Below are positions 12,943-57,950 of a DNA stretch of 64,000 nt, piece by piece. The notes under the pieces were generated by a model. The model was not told where the DNA came from, ran no database searches, and was given only the letters and a program-made list of their open reading frames with translations. The translations under genes and the position numbers were made by a program. Positions within the stretch are counted from its first letter, which is position 1, and each line of letters begins with the position of its first letter. This stretch comes from Ctena decussata (taxonomy: Eukaryota; Mollusca; Bivalvia; Lucinida; Lucinidae), in NCBI GenBank assembly GCA_963989385.1, contig OZ022511.1:28762503-28826502 (forward strand), written 5' to 3'.

Positions 12943-12972
12943 ACCCCCCCCCCCCCCCCCCCCCCCCCCCCC
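12943..12972. repeat. Poly-C tract
   Basis: An uninterrupted run of about 30 C just outside the inverted-repeat element. Confidence 0.9.
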
Positions 12973-13130
12973 TACCGCCAAAGCAACCACCACAATACTT
13001 TTTTCAATTTTTCAAACCGAAAGTAGGTATAAAACAGGTTGTTAATCTGAAGATCGGTAATTATTTTTGCTATAAATCTTGTTTGTGTATGCCTGTTTAG
13101 GTGTTGGGTAAGTTCTACATTCCATGACAC

Positions 13131-14355
13131 ACGCCTACCAATCACTCTCATGCAGAACCACGGTTCAGAACGCCAATCCATGAGAGGAGTTTCCGGTTCT
13201 GCATGAGGGGAGCCAAAATCGTAAACAAATTTGACATCGGCACAAGGTTTGAGTTATTTATTTTCTCTGAAAGCTATTTATGCAAAATATAAGAATGCTA
13301 TTTTGTCACATATACATTGGTACTTCGGCACATGAAAGGATTAGGCACATGGCCTTGCACTTTTCCATATATGCATTTAGTACGGCGTAGCGTGTTCAAG
13401 GTCAATCTCGGCGATATATACATGTAGGGAAAAGTTGCATTCTCTTCCTTGATTTTGAGTCTCTGACCTTGTCAGTCGCAAAGAAGTGAACAGAACTACT
13501 GTATGCGTGAATCCAAACGTTGAAAGTATGATTTCCGTAATGGAAAGTTTAGAATTTAGAAAATATACGCATAAACTTGGCATCGTCAGCCCGGTTCCGC
13601 ATGAGATAATAGAAAATATAAGGAATTTTTTATCAAACACAAAAACAGCTGAACAATAATTGTTTTAATCCCCGTTTGTCTGCCTTTGAGGCAAGCAAGA
13701 GGGGTTGAAAGAGGGTTTGCAAAAGGTCATAAAAGACAAACGGGGAATAAAAAACAGCAAGAAAGTCATCTGCAATGTATAAAATAATGATTTATCACAG
13801 AGCTCATGTTAGTTTTGATCCAAGTATTGTTCAGAAGCTGTTTTTCTGTTTGATAAAAATTCCTTATATTTTCTAATATCTCATGCGGAACCGGGCTGAG
13901 GATGCCAAGTTTTTGCGTATATTTTCTAAATTCTAAACTGTGCATCACGATAAACTTACTTCCAACTTTCGGATTCACGCATACAGTAGTTCTGTTCACT
14001 TCTTTGCGACTGCCAAGGTCAGAGACTCAAAATCAAGCAAGAGAATGCAACTTTTCCCTACATGTATATATCGCCGAGATTGATCTTGAACATATGCTCC
14101 ACCGTACTAAATGCATATTTGGAAAAATTCAAGACCATGTGCCTAATCCTTTCATGTGCCGAAGAACCACAGTATTTGTGACAAAATAGCATTCTTATAT
14201 TTCGCATAAATAGTTTTCAGAGGAAATAAATACCTCAAACCTTGTGCCGATGTCAAATTTTTTACGATTTTGGCTCCCCTCATGCAGAACCGGACACTCC
14301 TCTCATGGATTGGCGTTCTGAACCGTGGTTTCGCATGAGAGCGATTGGTAGGCGT
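13131..14355. mobile_element. Large inverted repeat (foldback) element, arms about 500 bp
   Basis: The left arm starts acgcctaccaatc and the right arm ends gattggtaggcgt; sequence pairs inward to about 13640/13850 with few mismatches. The direct repeat atgacac lies on both sides (13124-13130, 14357-14363). The spacer holds a second small inverted pair (ccccgtttgtct / agacaaacgggg). Non-coding. Confidence 0.8.
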
Positions 14356-14363
14356 GATGACAC

Positions 14364-15258
14364 ATAATTTCGTGATTTTAACTGTGCTAATTTCCGGGTT
14401 CCAGGATTCCGAACCGTTCCGGAAATAGGATTATGTCCCTTTCATATGTTAAGTATGTTTTGAAAGTTGAAACTATTTTTCTAATTCAGAGAGCCAGATA
14501 AGCTTCGTATTTTCGTATTAAAATTACGCACTGAAAATATCAGAATAAGAATGCCTTTCATATTTCAGTCGTATCACTTGCGGCTGTCATTTCTCAGCTT
14601 ACGCACGTGGTTTTGTTTTGTTTCATATTTACGAATCTCGCTCCGGGTGACTGGACCATGTCTGTTGATAATTATCAGTTCAAATCTGCATAAACTCTTC
14701 AAAAACAATTCCTAATCCAGTCAAACTATTTCAGTTCTTGAGAACAATTCCTAATCCAGTCAAACTATTTCAGTTCTTGAGAAGCTCTTTAAATTTGTCT
14801 AATATGCAAGCGTTCCGATGATCAGCGTATTAATCCTCAGACGCACTTCTTTACTACAACACGGCTTTCAAATACAAGAACAACAATGTGTAGTAAATAC
14901 CAAGTGGACTAAGGTGGTCCTATTACTACAAAGTAGCAGCGAATTCAAAAATCACTTTAACTATATAAAAATACCGATTCTTTTCAGCATTAACACATAT
15001 TTCCAAGTAACTTCAATTATTAATAATCAAAAATGAGTTTGTTGGTGCTTTTAGCGGTTTGGGGTGATTCGAGGGACCCCTATACCAGTGTAAGCCAGCG
15101 GCGTACTTCGCAGGCTAATTAGAACGAATCGAGTACACCTGAAAAACGAAAGTACAGATGTTGGCCACAAATAAAAAACTTTTTTTGATTATTTGTTTGA
15201 AGATTTTCTTTCACTTGTCCGGCCAGGCTTTGAGCTGGACATTGTACTTGTCAGACCA
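14364..15258. other. No gene recognised; short tandem duplication
   Basis: A unit of about 38 bp (ttcctaatccagtcaaacta...) is present twice at about 14708-14783. Otherwise AT-rich unique sequence. Confidence 0.5.
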
Positions 15259-16350
15259 CAGGGCTCTCACACCCCTTTTTGGGAATGGGGCCGGGGCCTT
15301 TAGAATTGGGAAAATAGCGTCGTTTTGTCTAAAATTGGGAAAATTTCCATTGTTTTATGTGTGATGTTTTCATTGTCAGACCAACACAACTTACATATGG
15401 TATTGTTATATATTTTCAGAGGAATCGAGTCAATAAGCAGACATAAATCTAGCAGATAGTGAATCATAATAAACTTTGTCAAATAGTTAGGATATTAGAT
15501 AATAACAAAACTATTTGTGTGTGTTGAGTTTTTTCTTTCTTTCCTTTGAACTGGAAACTTCCCTATCTTGCCACTCTCAAATTGGAGACAAGACTGGGAC
15601 ACAGAAAAAGAGTGTTTCAATATAACAACAGTATAACACTCTAGGTTGAAGCATCTGTGAACTAAGCATAATGTGAGGACTGTCACAATGCAGAACATGA
15701 CAAAACTTTCAGTCCTGCAAGTACAAAACATCCACGGTATGTCACTATCACTATACTAACTCTTGAATGTCCCGGTAATCCTGTTTATGATTTTGGCTAT
15801 GGCCGAAAATGTCTGTGAAAATTGATTCAGGTACGAAACGCAAAAACAGCAGAATCATCCACCAAAGGTGAAAACTCCGATCAAATTTTAGCATTGGAAG
15901 GCTTTAAATTAAAGAATAAGTCAAAATATTGTTCACCACAACAATATTGGCCCTTGAAGCAAAGAAAATATTAACATATTGCAGCGAAATTCGCTAGGCT
16001 ATTCGTCCTCTAATCAAAGGGAAGTAACTCTAACAGTACAGGAAAGGGAAGTAACTCTAACAGTACATGACTACTTGATAAAACCCGGTACCACTTTCCA
16101 GTAACAAAACATGACGATCGTGATTGAAAATGTAATCGCTTCCCGATTTTTAAAGTTATAAATTATGTTAACATTTTTGGTTTTAGGTGGTTTTAAATAC
16201 ATTTTGCATTGATGCAACTGCAGTATTCTTGGACCAAACAGGCTTAGTCAGATTGGGAATTTTTCATCTGGAATTGGGAAAAAAACATACTTTTTGGCAT
16301 TGGGAATGGGGCCGAATTTCGGCCCCAAATTTCGGTGATCGAGAGCCCTG
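15259..16350. mobile_element. TIR element with 5-bp target duplication
   Basis: Perfect 10-bp ends CAGGGCTCTC/GAGAGCCCTG with gacca on both sides (15254-15258, 16351-16355). Subterminal repeats of attgggaa occur near both ends. Probably an hAT-related MITE (5-bp TSD type); no transposase. Confidence 0.75.
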
Positions 16351-16545
16351 GACCAGCACGATTTGGAGCTTGCAGGGCAGTAGATTTGTCAGCCCCTGGA
16401 ATGGTGATGACAGTGCTGGCTTCAAAATAATAGCAATATTTTTGCTTTAGGCCATAAGCTTGTCTTCGAGGAGAATTGGCCATGACGATTTCAGTGACTT
16501 CATTTTACGTTAAGTTCTGGTGACGTTGGCTACAAAGGGCATTAC

Positions 16546-19337
16546 TAGGGGTGGGTACCGCCACTGAAAACCGTATCGCGATATATTACGATACACTGGT
16601 CTGTATCAAGATATGTATCACGATATATCACGACTTCTTCTTCAGTTCATACTTCTATGTTACTTGCTTTTACTGTATTGTTTGCTTCTGTCTTTTATTA
16701 AATGAGTCTAATAAAAAATAAACATCCCATTCTTTACCTGTTTATTTTATGCAACTGTAACAAGTCTGCAATCTCATTTTATTTTAAATACAAATTGACT
16801 TACTTACTGACATGACCCTAAAGACCATGCATCCAGTGCATGACTTCTTTGTTATTCTACTCTGACTCAGTTTTGCCCCAAGGCGAGAATGAAAAAAGCA
16901 TGCAGATTTTCAACACTGGTTGTCATCAAAGATCAAAGGAATTGACACGTGTCTGAAGCAGACCTGGGGCCGATTACATGCCAATGTAATCGATTACAAT
17001 TACAATTACTTTTTAAAATCATGATTACAGATTACAATTACAATTACATTTTTTCTCAATGTAATTGATTACAATTACTTTGCAAAGTAATCATGATTAC
17101 TTTATGATTACATGTGATTACATTATACAAGTGCAAGTGAAATAGTGCAAAAACTCTATATTCAGAAAGACTAATTTATACCTAAATCAGTAAATAATTG
17201 GTGGCTTACATGTGTGCTAATAGGTAAGACTGAAATAACTTCTGAGGAACTTGGCTTACTTTTTAATTTGAAAGAAATTTATTTAGCAATCTGCAGTTAC
17301 ATGTGCATACAATGACTGAATGCTATTTATGAAGTTTGAGAAATTCAATAAATGCTATATGTCAGGTCCTTAATATAAAGCACATGCATCAATATTTTTT
17401 CTCCATCACTTATTTAACCTATTTATGTCAAAAATCAGAAATATGGTTCTACACTGTCTCCAATGTCATAAAATTGCTTGTGAAAGACTAGTTCAAAGTC
17501 TTCAAAGCAAGAGGCCAAACACTTTCTGTAAATTTGTTTCAAAATGTTTTAAATATCACTGTTTATATTTCGTTTTTCATTTTCATCTTTTTCTTGCCCA
17601 CCCTCAGTCGGGCAAAAATTCAAAGTTAATAAGTTGACCCATAAATGGGAAAGAAAGGGATTAAGGTACTGGCTTTTTGTTGTATGCAATACACAGGTGT
17701 CATAAAGTAGACAGTTGTTACAGTTAGCTCAATCTAGAAAGAAGGTGTGAAAATCAGGGTTGAGTTGTACTGCTCAACTCTGCATCAATAAACACAAAAC
17801 AGTCAGTATGTTTGAAAAACATCTTTAACACTTGAACCAAAGATGATAAATCATGTAAATCAGTCATGCAAATATAAGTCAACCAAGGCAGCTACCAGTA
17901 TTTACCTGAAATACCCTGCATTCAAGAGTACCAAAATCTCACAGTTATTACATAATAACAAATTTATCCTTAAATATTAACCCATTAATGCCTAGCATCC
18001 CATAAAAGGAGATAGGTAGACAGTGCAGACCAAGATCAGATGCTCAGAATGCAGCATTTTGATCAGGGTCTTCACGGCTTGCATAAAATATTTAACAATT
18101 TGTGTAAGATGTGAAAAATATGTGCCAGTCACCCTAAACCGCTAAATGGAATTATCCATTTTTTGAGGATAGAAGAGTCTGCCAGTCATAAATGGGTAAA
18201 AGAGAGCATATTTATAACTATGATACTGCTTAAATTTTACTCCCCATTAGAGTATAAAGGGAATTCTGTCAGTTTTTGAATTTGGTCTGCTGCCATTTGT
18301 ACACTTATTAGATCAGTTTTCTCTGTCTTATTCAGTTTGAAGACACTTTGAATAATCAACTGCTTTCTGTTATTATTTTGCACAAGTCCTTTTCTTTAAA
18401 CTATGAAAAAAAGAAGAGCAAGTTTGTTTTCTTCTTTTTTTATTTCTGAAAATGAATCAAAGTAATCAAAATGTAATCATAAAGTAATCATGATTACAGC
18501 CCATTTTGTAATGTAATTGATTACATTACGATTACTTGTAATCATAAAAATTTCACGATTACAGATTACTTCATGATTACTCAGAAATTGTAATTGATTA
18601 CAAGTAATCACGATTACAGATTACAATTACCCCAGGTCTGGTCTGAAGTCTAGGTGAATTATTTTATCGGTGACATGAAAAGGAGATACACTAAATAATC
18701 GGACATTAATTGCTGAGCAAATGTTGTAGACCCAGATCAGACAGCTCCTTGGAGCAGTGTGGTCGGGATCTGCATTGTATGTCAACAAAATAATGAAACT
18801 TCTCGTAAGGGAAAATGTACTAAGATATACACACACACAAAAAAAATGTTCAAAAGATGTTGGAATATTTAAGTTATGAATGGGAATAATATGTGTCAAA
18901 ATGATAATACCGTTGGAGTGAAAGGAACAATTGGATATACTGACAAAAGGATTAAACTGGACATTATTACCAACAATCACGGTAATTTTTGTTTACATCT
19001 GTCTTTGTGTGTGAAGATTACGGAGATCATAAAAGACATGAGAGGAAGCGAGTCTCCGGCAAAAGTATACAAATAAAACCTGTTTTTAAAGACTATATTT
19101 GTTTTAATTGACACCACTACCTAGATCTGTTTCATGAGAAAAGAATATTTGGAGAAAAATACTAACAAAATGAAAAGGAAACTGTTAATTAAAAGCATAT
19201 AAAACGTTTTCACGAGAATGTCCAGAAACTTCCGAAATTTACCGAGCGTATCAGTATGGCCAAAACGTATTGTGATTCGTATCGTGGCAATTTTGAATCA
19301 TGATTTACCGGTATACCGGTAATATCGCGCACCCCTA
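16546..19337. mobile_element. hAT-like element (outer) with perfect 8-bp TSD
   Basis: TIR TAGGGGTG/CACCCCTA with 8-bp duplications ggcattac (16538-16545, 19338-19345). Subterminal sequence is rich in cgatatatcacgata-like words. Without its nested insertion it is about 1.1 kb and non-coding. It ends 77 bp before the piwil1 start codon, so it lies in or next to the 5' flank of the coding exon. Confidence 0.88.
16959..18640. mobile_element. hAT-like element (inner), nested, perfect TIR and 8-bp TSD
   Basis: A perfect 11-bp TIR CAGACCTGGGG/CCCCAGGTCTG, with 8-bp duplications gtctgaag (16951-16958, 18641-18648). Both ends carry about 150 bp of dense GTAATC/GATTAC dyads (16970-17130, 18460-18630), probable transposase-binding subterminal repeats. 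The middle has no intact transposase frame. Confidence 0.9.
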
Positions 19338-19397
19338 GGCATTACACCTGAATACAGTGTGGGCAATCTCTCAAAAACATGTTTGTTTTTTATGTAG

Positions 19398-19414
19398 GGT
19401 AATTACTAGTCCAG
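19398..19414 (+). other. Short 5' UTR segment after a probable splice acceptor
   Basis: A T-rich tract ending in tatgtag (19391-19397) looks like a 3' splice site, so the start-codon exon probably begins near 19398 and is joined to an unseen upstream 5' UTR exon. An in-frame stop (TAA, 19400-19402) lies 12 nt before the ATG. The context at -3 is C, which is not a strong initiation context. No promoter can be placed from sequence. Confidence 0.5.
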
Positions 19415-52149
<32,735 letters not shown>

Positions 52150-53770
52150 TTGAGTGCAGACATTGTGGGCTGTGATAGTGGGACATTACTAGTGAAGAAA
52201 ACTAATTCTGAAAATATATTATATATTGACACATGCTGAGGTACAGCTAGTTTCTTGGAGAAGAAAATTGAAAATTGTCATATACTTGAATCAGAAAACT
52301 GTTATTCGTTAGTGAGACAAAATTGCTGTGGCACTTGACCAGACCAGCATCTACAGTTTACTTATAAAGCCAATTTTTAAAGTGCCATTTGTCGGCCTGT
52401 CCAGGCCTGCTTGGCAGCCTACATATTTGAATATAAACAGTTCTGAGCGTTACCAGTGATGATACAAGTAATGCCACGCTGTTAGATCACTCTTGTATAG
52501 ACTCCATGCTGGTCCAAACATCAGATTGGCATGGAGTGTCTACAAGGTTGTTGTTAAAGCAGATTGAAATTGATTGTATTGTGACCGACAAGCATCAGAT
52601 ACATTGTATTTATATATTTAGGGTGAGTAGTGTCCACAGAACCATTGTGCCAAATATTGTTGACAGGAACCTGAACAGAATGAGGCTCACTTGGTCATCA
52701 TAGTGGTTGGGTAATTGAGAACTGAAACACTGAAGTGATAGAGATCTTTTTCATTATGCAGACATCCATAACATTTGTCATGGCATCATTCATTTGTCAT
52801 GAAAACCTGCTGTTTGAAAGTGTATGGGTTACATTTATTAATCTGTAAATACTGATATCTCATAAGGAAGATTTGCTGTTTGAATGGGTTACTTTAGTCA
52901 TCTGTAAATACTGATATCTCATAATGAAAATTTGCTCTTTGAAACTGTATGGGTTACATCTATTCATCTGTAAATACTGATATCTCGTAATCTCAAAAAT
53001 TGTAAACCCTACATGATGGATGTAATGGATAGAGTGCCTTAACATTTCAAACACCGACTGTGTTCAAATTTGCTGCTTAAGTTGCAGGAATAGTATTATA
53101 TATTGTCAGTTATGTTTGACAGATAAGTTCAGTGCTAAATTCATCATGTTTGCAAATTCTGTTTTGTTAGTAGCTCTTGTTAAGCTAATCAGTTTGAATT
53201 TTAAATTGATGCTTGTTCAATGATACAGCATGGGATTACTGTGTTTTGTTGTTAGATTTGAGGTAAGTAGATGGAGTTTATGCAAGTAGAGCTATTGTAT
53301 TACACTGGGCAACTTATCCACACTTGAGCTCATAACCTACCTATGATGGACTCACTTATGGCAATTATGTATCTCAGTGGGGAATCTCATGATATTTTGT
53401 ACCTATATTTGGACAGCAAGCCATTATATGTGCTGTTTTCCTTAACCAGTCAGAAAGTCTTGGCTTGAGGTTACATTGAAAACTAGGGGGTAGCATTAAA
53501 ACGCAATCATTTGCTGCCAACAAAGACAAGGTATCTGCATGTTACCACATGAAAGTTCATCAAGTATTAAGGAAATAATGAATGATGGCCTGTTCTGTCC
53601 GAATACATGTACAAAATAACCAAGGTAAATTAATTCATTCCCCACTTTGATGTTCTCAAAATGTGGGTTTACTTGGTGACAAGTCATGCAATTGTTTGTT
53701 GCATGTTCGGAGGTGTTGCATGCAACAGATTTGTGTCATGCAAGATGTTTTAGGGTGTTTACATGGAGAC
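52150..53770 (+). other. piwil1: Probable piwil1 3' UTR and downstream sequence
   Basis: Follows the stop codon. No canonical AATAAA is seen until 53811, which lies inside a MITE, so the 3' end is not placed. At about 52790-52990 a unit of about 62-70 bp (gtaaatactgatatctc...) occurs three times. Otherwise no gene-like content. Confidence 0.4.
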
Positions 53771-53927
53771 AGGCCCCGAGGTTATAAAACGTGTACATTC
53801 TCAAACTCAAAATAAAGCACACTGATTGGCTGCTTCCGAACACATGCTCGGAAGCAGCCAATCAGTATGCTTTATTTTGAGTGGGAGATTATACATGTAC
53901 TCAAGTTTTATAACCTCGAACCCAGGT
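53771..53927. mobile_element. Palindromic MITE family D
   Basis: ggccccgaggttataaaac ... gttttataacctcgaac, and an inner perfect pair tgattggctgcttccgaaca/tgctcggaagcagccaatca. It contains an AATAAA at 53811. Confidence 0.75.
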
Positions 53928-54828
53928 TGCATGACACTTGTCATGCAATGTGTCGCTGTGTAATTTGAAGTGCTAGAAATCTGATGGGTTCAAATCATCC
54001 AAATTTATCATTAAGTAAATTTTTTCTGGCATATGCCATGTGAATCCTGGTTATGGACGTCATAAGATCCGTTCCAGAGAATTAGGAGTCGTAAAAGTGT
54101 TTTTTTCGCAGGAAAATAATTCCAAAAATTTATCCTTTTTGCTGCTTTTAAATTCTTTTTGAAAAGTGGCAAACATGTGCCATATATTACATTTGTTATT
54201 TGCTGTAAAACTTTATGGACTGAACATGGTGGTGTGGAGAGGAAAGAGGGAGACCATGCGTGGATTCAGTTGTGTTTTAATGCCAAACAATTCATTAAAA
54301 AAATTACTTAAAAGTGTTAAAGAAGGATTTATTATTTTATGGAAAGTGCTAATTGGACTGGAAGAAATTTAAAGATTTTTATGAAGTTTTCATTTGTTTA
54401 CATCTAATGAGGTCAGCTTAACCAGAAGCACATCCATTTGGAAGTACAAAGAAAATCTTTTTTTTTCTCATCAAACAACTGGGCTTGGCAGCGCTTGATA
54501 TGCTCAGGGACTTTACCAGAGGGACTTTAATACTAGAGAAATAGATAATATCAGAGTTGTTTTGGCCATAAGGCTGAGAAACAAACCAAAAGTTTTTTTT
54601 TACAGGCTGTGATGCTGTTCCAGAAGCAAACATTTCAAGCGAGAACAAAAATTAGATTGGAACGTGTAAAAATTAAAATGTCCAAAATATTTCTTAGCTT
54701 ATTTTTTTAAGGGTAAACATGTGTTTTACATTTACCACGGTTAGCAGGCAATTCATGCAGATTTAAAAGAGTATTGTGAGAACATTCTTAAAGTTTATTA
54801 TTCCCAAAGCTTCCAAGACTCGAAAGTA
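53928..54828. other. No gene recognised
   Basis: AT-rich sequence without repeat boundaries or coding signal. Confidence 0.5.
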
Positions 54829-55066
54829 TATGAGCCGCGACACGAGAAAACCAACAAAGTGGTTCGCCCAGTGCAGACTGGATCAGCCTAAGCACCTGCC
54901 CAGTCTGATCAGACTCTTCCCTGAGCACTTAAAGGATAGGTATGGGTCTAAGCTAGCGCCATGCGGACAGCGAAGACTCTGATCAGACCGGGCGGTTGCC
55001 CAGGCCGATCTGAGTCTGAGCTGGGCCAACAACCACTTTGTTAGTTTTCTTGCGTCGTGGCTCATA
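54829..55066. mobile_element. MITE family A copy
   Basis: atgagccgcgacacgagaaa ... ttcttgcgtcgtggctcat. It is flanked by imperfect direct repeats of about 28 bp (about 54801-54828 and 55070-55097, ttcc-caaagct-ccaagac), longer than a usual target duplication. Confidence 0.8.
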
Positions 55067-56203
55067 TCATTCCAAAGCTCCCAAGACCTGAAAGTAATAA
55101 AAAGGAATTGCAAAGAAATGAAATAAAGAACAGTTTGGTATGGCTAAATTACTTTGCTTGATTAAATGTTAAATTCCAAAAGATTGCCAAGAACAGCTCA
55201 CCAATGTTTTATCATCCAGAAAATACTGTTCGTGCCTCGCACAGTTGGTGTTAAAAGAAATGACATTCTATGAAAAAAACACAATTATGGTTCTAGTAGC
55301 TCTGCCATATGAGTAAAGGCATAGGAGTAAAAAGCCATTAAGTCAGCCTTGGAAATGAAATCATTGAATTGTCTGTGGTGTGACTAAAAAGTCTTAGCAA
55401 TTGCTATCAAGCCTGGTTGTTTAGTAATAACAGGTTTTGGAGATTTTGTTTATCAGCAGAACAGAATAAAGAAATATACTGTTAACAAAATGCAGGGGAT
55501 ATTAAGCTATAAAAAATTGAGCCATTTAGAAAAAGCGTGAAAAACATGAAACAGTAAATGTCTATAAGAAATACTTCTCTAGAGATTTTGCGTAAAAACA
55601 CCCTTCCTATGTATCAAGTTATCTGCATACAACGGGGTTGACTGGAAAATTTCAAACTAGTCTAGAATCGTGTCAGTTCATCTTCAAATGGAAAAATATA
55701 TACACAAAAATGTTGGTCGTAAGTCGGTAAACAATGAAAATTAGGTTTTACATACAGGTCATTGATTGTAGAATTTTACGGTGACACGATTATCCTTTAA
55801 AGATTTGAAGAACAAATTTAACAAAACTCAAAAATGCATTCAAAGCTAAACTTGGCTGAAGAATTTGAAAGTTATTTTTTCCTCTATGTGAAATTTTGGT
55901 CCCAACCATTGACATGATGTAAATTGCATGTATTATCAGCACCTTGTTTCAGATGGCTTGCTTTTTCTAAATGATCCAAGTTTTCAGACCTTCATATCCC
56001 CTATTTTATGTGAGCACTATAGATAACATGCTTTCAGGAAAGATTGAACTAACTTTATTTTCATCGTTTATGTTTAGATATATTTTAGGATTCATTTTAA
56101 GGACATCTTAAATTGGACAAAATTGAATAAGAAAATAAAAAAAGAAAGAAATCAGTTCTTCTTCCTTGCTTGTTCTTTATTTTCTATTACTACTTTTCCT
56201 TTA
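55067..56203. other. No gene recognised
   Basis: AT-rich unique sequence; no coding or repeat structure that I can support. Confidence 0.5.
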
Positions 56204-56233
56204 TTGTGTGAAAGGTTGAGTCCTTTATTGTGT

Positions 56234-56506
56234 GCCGGGCCGGGTAGCGCAATCGGTAGGGCACCTGACTCGTAAGTCGGAGGTCCTGGGTTTGAATCCC
56301 GGTCTGGCCACATACTTTCGTTTCTCCTTCCGCTGATTCAAGAAGGGCAGTTGTCAGTTACTGGTGAAAGTATGTGCACTTAGTACTGGTTAACCGCTTA
56401 GGAGGTCTAAGCCTGCCCAGGAATAGTGTGGTTAGGTTAACTGACCGTCCCGACATGACCTTAGTTGTTTACCGTGGACGTTAAGCATCAAATCAACCAA
56501 CCAACC
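56234..56506 (+). mobile_element. tRNA-derived SINE, complete
   Basis: Same family as 23308 and 41603: gtagcgcaatcggtagggca A-box region, ggtttgaatcc B box (one change), conserved body, (ccaa)n tail. cctttatt is found on both sides (56222-56229, 56505-56512). Confidence 0.88.
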
Positions 56507-57950
56507 TTTATTAGCTCACCTGAGCCGAAGGCTCACAGGTGAGCTTATAGTATAGGCTCTGAAACTACAAGGCCCATTGTCACCAAATTTTATATGTAGC
56601 ATCTATAGGCAGGGGAAACCAATAACACTGTTTTTTATCCAAATCGCTTCAGAACTTTGGTTGCTATGGCAACTTAAAGTTTCCATTGACTTGTATGGGA
56701 AAAATTGAAAATTTGCATTTATTGCTATGTCACTGCAGATATTTTGACAAAACTTTTACAGAAATGTTCCTTGAGCAGTTCTCTATCAGCCACATGAAGT
56801 TCATGTAAATTGCACAATTTGGCTGGTTGCCATGGCAACCGAATGGTTAAAAATAGAAAAAATATTCAAAAATCATCTCCTCAGAATCTATACAACCAAT
56901 AAAGCTCAAACTTCACTGAAAGGATCTTAGTACTAGTCTCTATAAAAGTACTGTTTTTCTTGGCAATTGCTCTAGCAGTTTGGTTGCTATGGGAACTGAA
57001 AGTTGCCATTGACTTATAATGGCAAAATGGAAAATTTGCATTTATTGCTATGCCACTGCAGATATTTCAACAAAACTTTCATGGAAATGTACCTTGAGTA
57101 GTCTTTAACCAGCCATGTTAAATTTATGCAAATCGCGCAGTTTGGCTGGTTGCCATTGCAACCGAATAGTTAAAAATAGAAAAACTAAGCTCAAACTTTA
57201 CAGAAAGAACCTTAGTACTAGTCTCTATGGAATGACTGTTTTTCATGGCAATTGCTTTAGCAGTTTGGTTGCTATGGCAACTAAGAGTTTCCATTGACTT
57301 ATAAGGGGGAAAATGGAAATTGGCAATCTTTGCTGTCTAACTGCAGTTATTTAGATTTTTTTTTTCTACAGAAATGTTTCTTGAGTAGTCCTCTACGATT
57401 CATATGAATTTTTTCCAAATCGCTGAATTTGATTGGTTGCCATGGCAAAATATAGGGTAAATTTTCGAAAAAAAAAAAAAAATCTACTCTGAAGCCATAT
57501 GGGGGATGAAGCTGATATTGTGCAAACGTGTTGATGACAGTAGCTTCTACGTAAATTTTATTCTTTTTCACCCATATCCCATAAGAACTTTGGTTGCTGT
57601 GGCAACTTATAGTTTCCATTGACTTTTTATGGGAAAAATGAAGCCATGAGGGGGATGAAGCTGATACTTCGCATACCTCTACCTAAAGTATGTTTTATAT
57701 TATCATTGCCCATGTGAATTTGTTGCTATGGCAACTTAAAGTTTCCATAGACTTATAATAGGGAAACTGGACATTTGAAGGTTTTACAGAAATGTTCCTG
57801 GAGTAATCCTCTACCAGCCATATGAATTTTTCCCAAATACCTGATTTCGATTGGTTGCCATTCAGCTGAAAGGCCAAATTTTCATTTTTTTTTTTTTTGC
57901 CATTAAAATCTGATGAGAAGCCATTAAGGGGGGGATAAAGCTTTTTTTTT

